This document shows positions 16,867 to 25,923 of a DNA stretch of 64,000 nucleotides, in pieces. Position numbers and translations under genes: made by a program. The notes below the pieces were generated by a model. That model was not told where the DNA came from, made no database searches, and saw nothing but the letters and a program-made list of their open reading frames with translations. Position 1 is the first letter of the stretch. Each line of letters starts with the position of its first letter. Source of the DNA: Mucilaginibacter sp. cycad4 (GTDB taxonomy: Bacteria > Bacteroidota > Bacteroidia > Sphingobacteriales > Sphingobacteriaceae); contig NZ_CP139559.1 of the NCBI RefSeq assembly GCF_034263275.1, positions 2,356,001 to 2,420,000 of the forward strand, given 5' to 3'.

Positions 16867-17922
16867 ATGAAATCTGCGGAAAGAATCATAATTATAGGCG
16901 GAGGTTTAAGCGGCCTTACTCTTGCTTGGTTACTGTTAAAAAAAGGGCTTGAGGCAACAATTTTGGAGGCCTCGCCCAGACTTGGTGGCCGTATTCAAAC
17001 TATTACCGGGGCTTTGGGCACCCCTTTAGAAATTGGAGCCACCTGGTTTTCTGATCTGCACGTTAATTTGCTGGAACTGATTGGTGACCTGGGATTGATC
17101 AAATACCCTCAGTTTTCAGAGGGTATCAGTCTTTTTCAGACGAAGTCATTTGAGCCTCCTCAAAAATTTTACGTACCCGCGGCAGACCAGCCATCCTACA
17201 GGATTGCCGGTGGTACACAATTGCTGATCGAAAAACTTGCTCAGCAACTGAACAGCGATCAGGTTCACTTAAATAAAAAAGTAACTGGTATTTACGAGAT
17301 AGCTGACGGCCTGAAAATAAACACAGCTGACGGTAATATTTATGGAGCTGATTGTGCAATTATCTGCCTTTCGCCGCAAGTATCAGCGACGATTGATTTC
17401 GTTCCGGATTTACCGGAAGTTGTGAGTGAAATATTACCTGCTGTACAAACCTGGATGGCCGGTTCGGTTAAATTCACGCTGGAATATAGTAAGCCGTTTT
17501 GGCGTCAGGCGGGTTATTCGGGGATGCTATATAGCCATGCGGGGATCGTAATGGAAATGTATGATCACACCAACCTCGAAGAAGATAAATTCGGGTTTAC
17601 CGGATTTTTGAACAGCGCTGCTGCCGGATACAGCCAGGAAGTACGCAGAGAACTGGTATTAAAACAGCTGAGCGAACTATTTGGACCGGAAATCCTGCAA
17701 CCCGCCACTTACCTGGACAAAGCTTGGACTGATGAATTCATATTGAATGGCCACTCAGCTATTGGCCGGCCTCATCAAAATAATGGCCATCCTGCACTAC
17801 ACTCACCATATTTGGGCGGCAAATTGTATTTCTGCGGAACCGAGACGGCTAAGATCCATTCAGGTTATATGGAAGGTGCTGTGATAGCTGCCAGATCAAT
17901 TGCCTATCGGTTATTGCAATAA
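16867..17922 (+). CDS. FAD-dependent flavin amine oxidase-family protein
   Basis: The chosen ATG at 16867 puts MKSAERIIIIGGGLSGLTLA at the start, with the Rossmann GxGxxG near residue 10, followed by LEASPRLGGRIQTI, the second FAD motif of monoamine and protoporphyrinogen oxidase relatives. An ATG at 16789 would add 26 residues of no recognisable kind. The C-terminus YFCGTETAKIHSGYMEGAVI is the final FAD-binding motif of the family. Length (351 residues) is slightly short but complete. Such enzymes oxidise amines or other CH-NH/CH-CH groups; the substrate cannot be told. It is transcribed alone, divergent from an AraC gene, and convergent with the sulfite dehydrogenase gene across a 376-base gap. 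Confidence 0.85.
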   Translation: MKSAERIIIIGGGLSGLTLAWLLLKKGLEATILEASPRLGGRIQTITGALGTPLEIGATWFSDLHVNLLELIGDLGLIKYPQFSEGISLFQTKSFEPPQKFYVPAADQPSYRIAGGTQLLIEKLAQQLNSDQVHLNKKVTGIYEIADGLKINTADGNIYGADCAIICLSPQVSATIDFVPDLPEVVSEILPAVQTWMAGSVKFTLEYSKPFWRQAGYSGMLYSHAGIVMEMYDHTNLEEDKFGFTGFLNSAAAGYSQEVRRELVLKQLSELFGPEILQPATYLDKAWTDEFILNGHSAIGRPHQNNGHPALHSPYLGGKLYFCGTETAKIHSGYMEGAVIAARSIAYRLLQ

Positions 17923-17946
17923 CAATCCATAGAAATCAGATCTTCC

Positions 17947-18152
17947 AAAGGTGTTCAATCCGGCTCCCTATCTCCGCCGAATGGAATTTTAGAAAAACCC
18001 TCAAGAGATTATTCGGTTTCGGGCAATCTTTTTCTATTCAATATCTTATAGTTATGACCAAAATGCAAATTAAACCAAACTGTTCTAACCCCTTCTTCTT
18101 TAAATGCAAGGCCATATTTGAGCACCCTTTTCAAATTGAATGTCGCTGGTTC
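17947..18152. repeat. Dispersed intergenic repeat, copy 1
   Basis: This ~200-base stretch fills much of the convergent gap 17923-18298 and matches 39635-39842 in another convergent gap, in the same orientation. The best-kept parts are GAGATTATTCGGTTTCG followed by GCAATCTTTTT, and CTTCTTTAAATGC followed by GGCCATATTT. Near the end both copies can form a hairpin (here TTTGA and TCAAA around 18118-18134) with an A-T to G-C compensating change. Copy 1 differs from copy 2 by a 1-base shift inside a reading frame, so coding is unlikely. The rest of the gap shows nothing. Confidence 0.6.
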
Positions 18153-18298
18153 AGAATAGCTCGTTCAAATATTGTCAGAGGCCAAACAAATTCAGGCATT
18201 AAAAACAGTCTGTTCATTTATCTTAGCTGGCAAATCTTCTGAAAGATCGGCAATCTCCGATTTCCACCCCTGCATAAGTCTACGGAATTTAGGAACAA

Positions 18299-19540
18299 CT
18301 ATTTATAGCTCTCCGGTTTAAATGCTACACTACCGTCGCGTTTAACCCGCCATGCTGTTACCGGGTTCATATGGTAACCGCCTATATCCTTTCCACGGGC
18401 ATCAATTAATTGTTTCAGGGTTGGTTGGGTATATCCTGTTTGGTCGGTAACACGGCTTAAAATCTCCGTTTCAGAGCCATTCCATTGCCATAGGTGACGA
18501 AAATAGGTATGCGCTTTTTCCAGCACAGGGCCTTGCAGCCTCGCCTCGTTCCAGCTTTTGCCGGCATCGGTGCTTACTTCAACCTTTACCACTTTTCCCC
18601 TGCCGCTCCAGGCTATTCCCCGGATCTCGATCCAGCCACGCTCAATTTTTTGGGGGAAGGATGGATAAGTAATGATAGACCTGGCATCCATCTCAAAGCT
18701 GAACATCCTGATCTTATCCTTAACCGGATAGGTATATTTTGAAGTTTCTTCGCGGGTAAAATAAGGCGCGTCGGAGATTTCTATCCGCCTTATCCATTTT
18801 ACATTGGTGTTTCCTTCCCATCCGGGCAGCAACAAACGGGCAGGATAACCCTGCTCCGGGCGGATAGCCTCGCCGTTTTGAGCGTATACGATCATGGCGT
18901 CATCCCAGGCTTTGTGCATGGGGATACTTCGGGTAAGTACGGCGGCATCGCCTCCTTCGGCTAAAAACCAGGTTGCTTTGGGGTCAACACCCAATTCACG
19001 AAACAGGGTTGAAAGCATCACACCCGTCCACTCGCTTTGGCTGGTGAGGCCGAGGATATCCTGTACCGTCATTTCCTCTTTACCTGTACGGAAATTGCCC
19101 GCGCATTCAATAAAGCAGGTGCGGGTTACTGATGGAAAACGTTTAAGGTCATGCAGGCTAAACTTCATTGGACGCTCAACCATGCCATGGATCAGCAGTT
19201 CATATTTGTTTGGATCGAGGGTTGGGATGCCGGCATGGTGCCGCTCAAAATGCAGATCGGAAGGCGTAATGGTACTATACATGCCCTGCAAAGGGGTCCG
19301 GGAAGAGATATCCGAGGGTTTTTTAACAGGGTTTTCAAACAACGACCGTTTCCCCAGCGTACCCGGCAACGGACCGGGTTGTTTAGTTGGATCGGAAACC
19401 AGCGGTACGCCCACCTGTACATATTTGGCAAATGCGGACGTTACCGGGATAATAGCCGCCGCCAAAGCCCCGCCCAATAAAGTACGGCGACTGATTTTTC
19501 TTTGGGTAATTTTAACCGGTTTATCCTGTTGCTGTTCCAT
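18299..19540 (-). CDS. Molybdopterin sulfite/sulfane dehydrogenase, SorA/SoxC-like
   Basis: This 413-residue protein begins with a Tat-type signal (SRRTLLGGA, Arg18-Arg19) and should be periplasmic. The oxidoreductase molybdopterin domain carries FIECAGNF, where Cys146 corresponds to the molybdenum-ligating cysteine of sulfite oxidases, and GYPARLLLPGWEGNTNVKWI. The C-terminal dimerisation domain follows (IEIRGIAWSGRGKVVKVEVS). It would oxidise sulfite, or a sulfane intermediate, and pass electrons to the cytochrome c encoded one base upstream (stop and start almost touch). SorA and SoxC cannot be separated by eye, and no soxXYZAB genes are present. It is the last gene of the leftward string that starts with susC at 30506. 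Confidence 0.9.
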   Translation of the reverse strand: MEQQQDKPVKITQRKISRRTLLGGALAAAIIPVTSAFAKYVQVGVPLVSDPTKQPGPLPGTLGKRSLFENPVKKPSDISSRTPLQGMYSTITPSDLHFERHHAGIPTLDPNKYELLIHGMVERPMKFSLHDLKRFPSVTRTCFIECAGNFRTGKEEMTVQDILGLTSQSEWTGVMLSTLFRELGVDPKATWFLAEGGDAAVLTRSIPMHKAWDDAMIVYAQNGEAIRPEQGYPARLLLPGWEGNTNVKWIRRIEISDAPYFTREETSKYTYPVKDKIRMFSFEMDARSIITYPSFPQKIERGWIEIRGIAWSGRGKVVKVEVSTDAGKSWNEARLQGPVLEKAHTYFRHLWQWNGSETEILSRVTDQTGYTQPTLKQLIDARGKDIGGYHMNPVTAWRVKRDGSVAFKPESYK

Positions 19541-19541
19541 A

Positions 19542-20129
19542 TTATTTTACTTCCGGGCCGCCTTTGCGGTCATCAACAATAAATAGCTTTTGTGCCGGCA
19601 TCACCACTTTGGGCAGCGTTTGTGCATTCATAACCTCACCGGGTTTAATCACTTTATTGGCGCTTAGTAACCAGGCCGATAAACTATAAACCTCATCATT
19701 GGTTAATGAGCCGGGCGCGTTGTAAGGCATAGCCCGGCGGATATAATCAAATAAAGTGGTGGCGTAGGGCCAATAATTGCCTATGGTTTTAGCTTTGCTT
19801 TTCCCGGTAACCAATGGCGGCCCCGGCAGTTTAACACCTTTTATCTCTTTACCATCGGCACCGTGGCATGATGCGCATTTATTTGTGTAGATCACCTCGC
19901 CCAATTCGGCATTGCCGCTTCCGGCCGGTAAACCTTTACCATCCGGCCGTACATCAATATCGAGGGCGGCAATCTCTTCTTTTGTGGCCGTTTTTCCGTA
20001 TCCAAAGCTTTGAGGCCATTTTTCCCGGCCCGACAAAAAAGCAGGCCAAAGCCAAATCATCACCCCAATAATGATGATCCCCGCAAAAATGAGGACATGG
20101 CTCCGCCTTACTTTGAATTTTTTGAACAT
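19542..20129 (-). CDS. Membrane-anchored cytochrome c, SorB/SoxD-like
   Basis: This 195-residue protein has one N-terminal membrane helix (about residues 12-33) and a single haem-c site NKCASCHG (Cys85, Cys88, His89). Met134 in RRAMPYNAPG is the likely axial ligand. NYWPYATTLFDYIRRAMP is typical of the cytochromes paired with SoxC or sulfite dehydrogenases. It should accept electrons from the adjacent molybdoenzyme in the periplasm and hand them to the respiratory chain. It sits between the dehydrogenase and the putative sulfate exporter, with gaps of 1 and 12 bases. Confidence 0.9.
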   Translation of the reverse strand: MFKKFKVRRSHVLIFAGIIIIGVMIWLWPAFLSGREKWPQSFGYGKTATKEEIAALDIDVRPDGKGLPAGSGNAELGEVIYTNKCASCHGADGKEIKGVKLPGPPLVTGKSKAKTIGNYWPYATTLFDYIRRAMPYNAPGSLTNDEVYSLSAWLLSANKVIKPGEVMNAQTLPKVVMPAQKLFIVDDRKGGPEVK

Positions 20130-20141
20130 GGTAATAACCTG

Positions 20142-21398
20142 TTAAAACAGTATAAACGCTATAGCCAGCGTGATGAAAATATTGAAAGTTTGTGCTATCA
20201 GGAATGCGTATAATGGCTTTTTGCTGTTTTCGTTAAACAAGTCGGCAAAATTGGTTTCCAATCCGATACTGGTAAAAGCCAGTGCAAACCAAAGCCCCTG
20301 CAAATTCTTCAGGCTATCCTTAACCGTTGCAGCTGCAGCCGGCGACAGGAAGAAAGAGAACAACAGTGAAGCCCCGATAAAACCGAGCACAAATTTGGGA
20401 AAACGCTCCCAGATCACTTTAAGCGTTGGTTTGGTATCTTTATCCTGAGCCGATGGATGTTTGGTATATGTCCAGTAAATGGAGATAGCAAATGCAGCCA
20501 AACCAAGCAGCACATTTTGCGAAAACTTCACGATGGTACTGATCTTCAGGGCAACTTCGCCTACTAACGAGCCTGAAGCCACAACCGCGCCGGTAGTATC
20601 AATACTACCGCCCAGCCATGCGCCGGTAACTTCCTGCGAAAAATGGAATTTATGGGCGATGATAGGCATGAAGATCATCATCGGGATGGCGGTGATCAAC
20701 ACCATCGAAATCACATACGAAAGCTTTTTTGAATCGCCCTTGATGGCACCTGCTGTGGCGATAGCAGCCGATACCCCGCAAATGGATACCGCACTTGAGA
20801 TCATCATGGCTATCTCGTCATCAACCTTGAGCTTTTTGCAAATCCAGAACGCAAAATACCAAACCGAGGTTACTACCAATAGCGCCTGGATCAGGCCCAG
20901 TGAGCCCGCCTTCAAGATATCACCAAAAATAACGCTTGTACCTAAAAGCACCAGGCCTATTTTAACAAACAACTCGGTTGAAAGGGACGATTTAAGCCAC
21001 TCGGGCAATTTGATGAAATTACTGATCAATAAGCCCAAAACAAGGCTGAAGATCACGGCTTCAAGATTAAGTGATTTAGCCTGGCTGCTTCCTGCAAGTA
21101 TTAAAGCAATGATTGTAATAATGTATACCAGCGGGAACCCCAGAGTATAATTTTTGATGGATTTACCGGTGATGAGCGCGCCTATCCCGCCAATAATAAT
21201 AACAAAACCAAACTGGATAAGCACTTTAATTAAATTGGCTGAACCGAGTACTTTACCGGTTAGCTCCGCGCTGTCCTTCCAGCCGAAACTTGGCACGGGT
21301 AAAAGCAGGCCCGCTAATGAAAGGATAATGATCAATGAACCTAAAATAACTACTGCCCAGTCTTCGTGCAGGGTTAGTTTAGTAGTGGTGGTTGACAT
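20142..21398 (-). CDS. YeiH/UPF0324-family putative sulfate exporter
   Basis: This 418-residue, strongly hydrophobic protein has about ten membrane helices. SAVSICGVSAAIATAGAIKG and VTGAWLGGSIDTTGAVVASG are typical of the YeiH family. The family is called a putative sulfate exporter because members accompany sulfonate-degrading and sulfite-oxidising genes; its biochemistry is poorly known. Its place directly behind a sulfite-type dehydrogenase and cytochrome fits export of an inorganic sulfur product or proton-coupled handling of sulfite. Gaps to the neighbours are 12 and 30 bases. Confidence 0.85.
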   Translation of the reverse strand: MSTTTTKLTLHEDWAVVILGSLIIILSLAGLLLPVPSFGWKDSAELTGKVLGSANLIKVLIQFGFVIIIGGIGALITGKSIKNYTLGFPLVYIITIIALILAGSSQAKSLNLEAVIFSLVLGLLISNFIKLPEWLKSSLSTELFVKIGLVLLGTSVIFGDILKAGSLGLIQALLVVTSVWYFAFWICKKLKVDDEIAMMISSAVSICGVSAAIATAGAIKGDSKKLSYVISMVLITAIPMMIFMPIIAHKFHFSQEVTGAWLGGSIDTTGAVVASGSLVGEVALKISTIVKFSQNVLLGLAAFAISIYWTYTKHPSAQDKDTKPTLKVIWERFPKFVLGFIGASLLFSFFLSPAAAATVKDSLKNLQGLWFALAFTSIGLETNFADLFNENSKKPLYAFLIAQTFNIFITLAIAFILF

Positions 21399-21428
21399 AA
21401 ATTTTAGTTTTTATAATGTGATAATATG

Positions 21429-22874
21429 TTATGATTTTATGCTGATGTTAAATACATCTTTTAAAGCCCGTTTGGCCGAATGGTAACCGCACATGCCATG
21501 CACCCCTCCTCCCGGCGGAGTGGATGATGAACAGATATAGATTCCATTTGCCGACGTACGATAAGGCGAACGCCTCAAAACCGGCCGGGTAAACAGCTGA
21601 CCGATATCGATAACCCCACCGTTAATATCCCCACCGATGTAATTAGGGTTATAGTTTTCCAATTGCCGGGTATTGAAAGTATGCCTGCCGATGATGCGTT
21701 CACGGAAGCCGGGGGCAAAACGCTCCACTTGTTTCTCGATAATGTCGGTCATGTCTTTATTTGATCCGTTAGGCACATGGCAATAGGCCCATGCGGTGTG
21801 CTTACCTTCGGGTGCGCGTGTACTATCAAAAAGGCTTTGCTGGGCCAGCAATACAAACGGCTTTTCGGGATGCAAACCTTCCCAGATCTCCTGTTCACCT
21901 GCGGCAATTTCTTTTAGTGTACCGCCAATGTGAACCGTTCCGGCTTGTCTTGCGCCTTCGGCCTTAAATGGCACGACACCGTCAAGCGCCCAATCTACCT
22001 TAAACACGCCCATTCCGTAGCGGTAACGTTCCAACTGCCATTTGTACAGCGATGAAAATTTATGCCCGGCAATTTGCAATAACTGCTTTGGCGTAACATC
22101 AAACAAAACCGCCTTTGCTGATGGCAGCTGATCAAAAGAGGTAATGTAAGTACTGGTTTCAATCTTACCCCCTATTGATGTAAAATAGGAAGCCAGTGCA
22201 TCCGCTATTTTTACCGATCCGCCTTTAGGCACCGGCCAGCCCTTTAAATGGCCGTTAGCCATCAGCACCAAAGCAATAGCTGATGTTGTCAGATTGGTTA
22301 AAGGCTGAATGCTATGTGCAGCCATACCCGCCAAAAGCCCTTTGGCCTCTTCGGTTTTGAAGCGTTTAGCTAAATGGGTTGACGAGGTTAAAGCATCCAG
22401 ACCAAAAATGGCCAGATCAACCGGGTGCTTAGGAAAGGTAAGCGGCCCCAATACATCAGGTGCCAAACCCGGCCATGATTTCACTAAATGCGCCATCAGT
22501 TTGATGTAGGCATCCCTGTCGGCACCCAACAAATCAGCAGTTTCAATGATCGACTTTTTGAGTACTGCCGCCGTTCCGTTATCAAAAGGATGGGCGGCCG
22601 CTACTTCCGGATAAATATATTCCAGGCCAAATTGTTCCAAGGGCAGCGTTTCAAAAAAAGGCGAGCCTGCAGCCAGTGGATGAACTGCCGAACAAACGTC
22701 ATGTTTAAAGCCCGGCAGGGTAAGCTCTTCGGTACGTAGGCCGCCGCCTATTTTGTCCTTACCTTCCAGCAATAAAACCGAAAGCCCGTTTTGCTGCAAC
22801 AATATGGCTGCCGCAAGGCCGTTTGGCCCTGAACCTACTATCACTGCATCATAATCACGTTTTTCCGGTTTCAT
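21429..22874 (-). CDS. FAD-dependent oxidoreductase, CrtI/PYROXD2-like
   Basis: This 481-residue protein starts with a Rossmann FAD site (VIVGSGPNGLAAAILLQQNG), then KIGGGLRTEELTLPGFKHD and VCSAVHPLA, which place it with phytoene-desaturase-like flavoproteins of the PYROXD2 type. The C-terminal GIYICSSSTPPGGGVHGMCG is the second FAD contact. No signal peptide is seen, so it is probably cytoplasmic. No carotenoid genes are nearby; its neighbours are the exporter and two DoxX-like membrane proteins, with spacings of 30 and 12 bases. A role in oxidising the imported sulfur compound, or in thiol/quinone redox chemistry, is only inferred. Confidence 0.85.
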   Translation of the reverse strand: MKPEKRDYDAVIVGSGPNGLAAAILLQQNGLSVLLLEGKDKIGGGLRTEELTLPGFKHDVCSAVHPLAAGSPFFETLPLEQFGLEYIYPEVAAAHPFDNGTAAVLKKSIIETADLLGADRDAYIKLMAHLVKSWPGLAPDVLGPLTFPKHPVDLAIFGLDALTSSTHLAKRFKTEEAKGLLAGMAAHSIQPLTNLTTSAIALVLMANGHLKGWPVPKGGSVKIADALASYFTSIGGKIETSTYITSFDQLPSAKAVLFDVTPKQLLQIAGHKFSSLYKWQLERYRYGMGVFKVDWALDGVVPFKAEGARQAGTVHIGGTLKEIAAGEQEIWEGLHPEKPFVLLAQQSLFDSTRAPEGKHTAWAYCHVPNGSNKDMTDIIEKQVERFAPGFRERIIGRHTFNTRQLENYNPNYIGGDINGGVIDIGQLFTRPVLRRSPYRTSANGIYICSSSTPPGGGVHGMCGYHSAKRALKDVFNISIKS

Positions 22875-22886
22875 TGGTATCTGTTT

Positions 22887-24503
22887 TTAGTATTTGCCCG
22901 CAACTAACTTACTGTCGGTAAGCGCATATTGGCGGTTTATGCGGTCAAGCACAATATACACATCATTTTTCTTGTCGTCCTTGCCAGTCAACACAATGTG
23001 CGATCCTGTTGCATCCGCAGTGTAGTTAAGCACCATATGGGCGCGTTTACGCTTGTCTTTCAGCTCCTGGGGCACACCACGCTCACGGCGGGTTGATTGG
23101 GCTGCCGGATCAATTGCTGTTACCTCATTGCGGATATTGGCCTTTGCTTCGGCAGGGATAAACGACTTGGCAAGTTTGTTATCGCCTGCTTTGTTACCAT
23201 CCCGGTTTTCGCGTTTGCCTTTGCGTTTGGTGAACTGGGGCAATTTATCCTGTAAATAAAGTACTTTGTTTACGGTATCGGCATCGTAATAAAACACCCG
23301 CTTGCCGCCGGCTACTCCCGTAAGCTCGAAATTACGGTTGATATCACGCATTGGCGAGCCGCCGCCGTTGGATAGATCGAGATTTAATGGTTTGTTAACG
23401 TTAAATGTCAATGACGACCATTTTTCGAACGTTACCCCCTGCCAACGAACAGAATCCAATGGTGAATAAGGAATATCCTGCCCGTTGAGCTTAAACTCGC
23501 TTACGTTGTAGTTACCGCGCAATTGTTTTACGCCGCTGGTACCTGGTTGCTTGTACGGATCATATTTAAAGTTTACATATTGCAAATAGAATAACCAAAC
23601 CAGGAAAATACCGATGGTAGCAGTTTTTAAAACAATGCGGGTAGTTTTAAGCCATTTTTGGGTGAACACCGGGATCAAAACCGGTGGCACGGTGAAACGT
23701 TCTTTAACGATCAGGTTATAAACCGGCACACCATCGTACCATAATAAAAATGCCGAAAACAGCACAAAGTATGATGCATAAACATGCACACCGCCGTCAT
23801 AAGCAAAGTTTACGTAGGTAATATCACCTAAAGCGCCCAGCAATAATATCGCGCCAAAAGTGGTGGTTTTGCGGAAGAACAGCATGGTTCCTGCCGCCAG
23901 CTCAACAACCCCGGCAAATACCTGGTACCAGGGTACAATACCAACCGAAAGCCAGTAGATCTTCTGTGCGGTAAGGTCGCCGAAATGCGCGTTGAGCACG
24001 CCCAATGAAGGATAAGGCATTTGAACCGGGAACAGCTTTGTAAAGCCGAACCCGATTATGCCTATACCTGCCCTGTACCGCACCACCACGCGCAGCCAGT
24101 AATACAGGTTATGATATTGCTTGTTTTTACTATCGAGGGCTGTCCAGATGAGGCCACCGACGATACCTATAGCAAGCGCTTCAACCCAATCAACATAACC
24201 TAACAGGTTATATGCAGGGTTTTGAAATTTGTAAATGCTTGGTGAAAACCGCGCTATATCATACAGATCGCGGTAATGCAAATGGAACCAGTTGATAGTA
24301 ACCAGGTTATTCCACCACTCGCCCGTTACCGGGATACACATGATGATAAAAAAGATAAAAGCAATGCGGAAAGCCACGCACTGAGTTGCTGTCCACTCCT
24401 TCTTTACGGCCGGTTCTGTTGCAGGGGCCGGTTTACCGGGCTTGCTTTCCGGTGCAGCGTTGCCAACTTGCTCTGCTTCCGGATTTATTACTGTTGTTGC
24501 CAT
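22887..24503 (-). CDS. Large DoxX-like membrane protein with extracytoplasmic C-domain (paralogue 2)
   Basis: This 538-residue protein has a Pro/Ala-rich N-terminal tail (about 35 residues), then around eight membrane helices including the DoxX-like segment RYRAGIGIIGFGFTKLFP, a conserved patch FAYDGGVHVYASYF, a last helix near residue 310 and a hydrophilic ~220-residue C-terminal domain ending in YIVLDRINRQYALTD. It shares its architecture with the next gene upstream (ISNIAYDGGEAIYALY, VQLDRINKKYLLQ), so the pair arose by duplication. DoxX/DoxD relatives include the thiosulfate:quinone oxidoreductase subunits of Acidianus; that function is a possibility, not shown here. An unusual basic insert (KRKGKRENRDGNKAGDNK) lies in the C-domain. 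Confidence 0.75.
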   Translation of the reverse strand: MATTVINPEAEQVGNAAPESKPGKPAPATEPAVKKEWTATQCVAFRIAFIFFIIMCIPVTGEWWNNLVTINWFHLHYRDLYDIARFSPSIYKFQNPAYNLLGYVDWVEALAIGIVGGLIWTALDSKNKQYHNLYYWLRVVVRYRAGIGIIGFGFTKLFPVQMPYPSLGVLNAHFGDLTAQKIYWLSVGIVPWYQVFAGVVELAAGTMLFFRKTTTFGAILLLGALGDITYVNFAYDGGVHVYASYFVLFSAFLLWYDGVPVYNLIVKERFTVPPVLIPVFTQKWLKTTRIVLKTATIGIFLVWLFYLQYVNFKYDPYKQPGTSGVKQLRGNYNVSEFKLNGQDIPYSPLDSVRWQGVTFEKWSSLTFNVNKPLNLDLSNGGGSPMRDINRNFELTGVAGGKRVFYYDADTVNKVLYLQDKLPQFTKRKGKRENRDGNKAGDNKLAKSFIPAEAKANIRNEVTAIDPAAQSTRRERGVPQELKDKRKRAHMVLNYTADATGSHIVLTGKDDKKNDVYIVLDRINRQYALTDSKLVAGKY

Positions 24504-24529
24504 GATAAATATCTTTAAAAGTTCAGATC

Positions 24530-25891
24530 TTAAAGTTTAAGTGCTTTGCTCCTGCCCTGTGCGGCTTCCTGCAACAGGTATTTTTTGTTGATCCTGTCCA
24601 GCTGTACGTATATCGAATCGCGGTTATGATCAACGCCTGTCAGGATAATAGTGCCGTTTGCAGGTTTGGTATAGTGGAGTGTAAACTGATCGGCCTTGTA
24701 ATTGCTGTTTCTGTTTTTGAGCAGCAAAACTTGGTTTACTGTATCGGCTACATAGCTATAATAAGCGCGACCGGTTGTGCCGTCAAGTTCATATCTGCGG
24801 TCTTTATCCCTGCTGCTGATCTCTTCGGTAGTAGCGGTATCGGCCTTATATCTTTTTAACGAACTGATGCTAATGGTAGCCCATTTTTCAAAAACAACAT
24901 CGTTCCAGCGTATAGTGTCCGTTTGCGAATATGGCAGTTGTTTGTTGTTAACTTTAAAGTCACTTACATTATATAAACCGGCAACGCCCGCTAACCCCTT
25001 AGCCTTTGGATACTGGTAAATATCATGGTGATAGGCGGCATAAGTTTTATAGCCGTACAGGAACACGAAAAAGAAAATGAACAAGCTTTTTAGCACCAAA
25101 CGTGATGTACGCCATTGCCCGCTTAATGAAATTTTCACTGTATTGGGCGCTGTTGGTTTACGTAAAGCAACCAGGTTGTAAATGCGCAGTGCGTCGTAAA
25201 CAGTTAAGAACAGCGCTATGCTGATGAGATAAAGCGCATAAATGGCCTCGCCGCCGTCATAGGCAATATTGGAAATGAACACATTGCCGGTAAATACCAG
25301 GATAATTACAGCGCCAAAAGTTGTTGTTTTACGGAATAGCAATAACACTCCGACAATTATCTCTACCAAACCCAAAAACGACTCATAACCCGGCACTATA
25401 CCCAGGCTCAACGAGAACAGTTTCCAACGGTTAAAATCGCCATACGATGTATTGAGGTTACTTAATGAAGGCAATGGCGATTGCAGCGGGAAGAATTTAA
25501 TAAAGCCGTAGGCTATGATGCCGATAGCCAAACGATAGCGCAGGATCACGCGCAGCCAGTAATATAGCTTATTGTAATTCTCGCTCTTTTTATCGCGAAT
25601 GCTCCAGATAATCGCCCAGATCAGTGCAATACCGGCTATCAGTGCCCAGTCGGCAAGGGTGCCAATGCCCCACGTGCCGGGTGTACTACTGCCCGATATA
25701 AATTGCGGCGTATACCTGCTGATGTAAAAAATATCGCCAAAACTAAGGCTGCCCCATTGAATGCGGAACAGGTTGCCGAAGTACTTCCAATCAAGCGGAA
25801 GGGCCTGCAGCACAAAGTAAATGAAGAAGAACCGAAAAGCCCCCTTTTCGTATTCCTTCCATTTGGTTTGGTTGGTGGTTAATGTGCTCAT
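24530..25891 (-). CDS. Large DoxX-like membrane protein with extracytoplasmic C-domain (paralogue 1)
   Basis: This 453-residue paralogue of the next gene lacks the long N-terminal tail. Membrane helices start at about residue 17; the DoxX-like core is RYRLAIGIIAYGFIKFFPLQ followed by SLGIVPGYESFLGLVEIIVG. After the last helix (about residue 275) comes a soluble domain with NVSDFKVNNKQLPYS and DSIYVQLDRINKKYLL. In the paralogue the same positions read NVSEFKLNGQDIPYS. It lies between tRNA-Cys and its paralogue. The conserved soluble domain has no name that I know. A redox role with quinone is inferred from the DoxX fold and the sulfur-oxidation neighbours. Confidence 0.75.
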   Translation of the reverse strand: MSTLTTNQTKWKEYEKGAFRFFFIYFVLQALPLDWKYFGNLFRIQWGSLSFGDIFYISRYTPQFISGSSTPGTWGIGTLADWALIAGIALIWAIIWSIRDKKSENYNKLYYWLRVILRYRLAIGIIAYGFIKFFPLQSPLPSLSNLNTSYGDFNRWKLFSLSLGIVPGYESFLGLVEIIVGVLLLFRKTTTFGAVIILVFTGNVFISNIAYDGGEAIYALYLISIALFLTVYDALRIYNLVALRKPTAPNTVKISLSGQWRTSRLVLKSLFIFFFVFLYGYKTYAAYHHDIYQYPKAKGLAGVAGLYNVSDFKVNNKQLPYSQTDTIRWNDVVFEKWATISISSLKRYKADTATTEEISSRDKDRRYELDGTTGRAYYSYVADTVNQVLLLKNRNSNYKADQFTLHYTKPANGTIILTGVDHNRDSIYVQLDRINKKYLLQEAAQGRSKALKL

Positions 25892-25923
25892 TGTTTTATG
25901 TTTTTAAATTGATTGTTCAGAAG

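Noticed and set aside
18054..18242. 62-codon plus-strand ORF
   Set aside because: It lies in the dispersed repeat and beyond it, and the second repeat copy does not preserve the frame.
21429..22874. Carotenoid desaturase as the function of the CrtI-like flavoprotein
   Set aside because: No carotenoid synthesis genes are near and the N-terminal motifs are closer to the PYROXD2 type.
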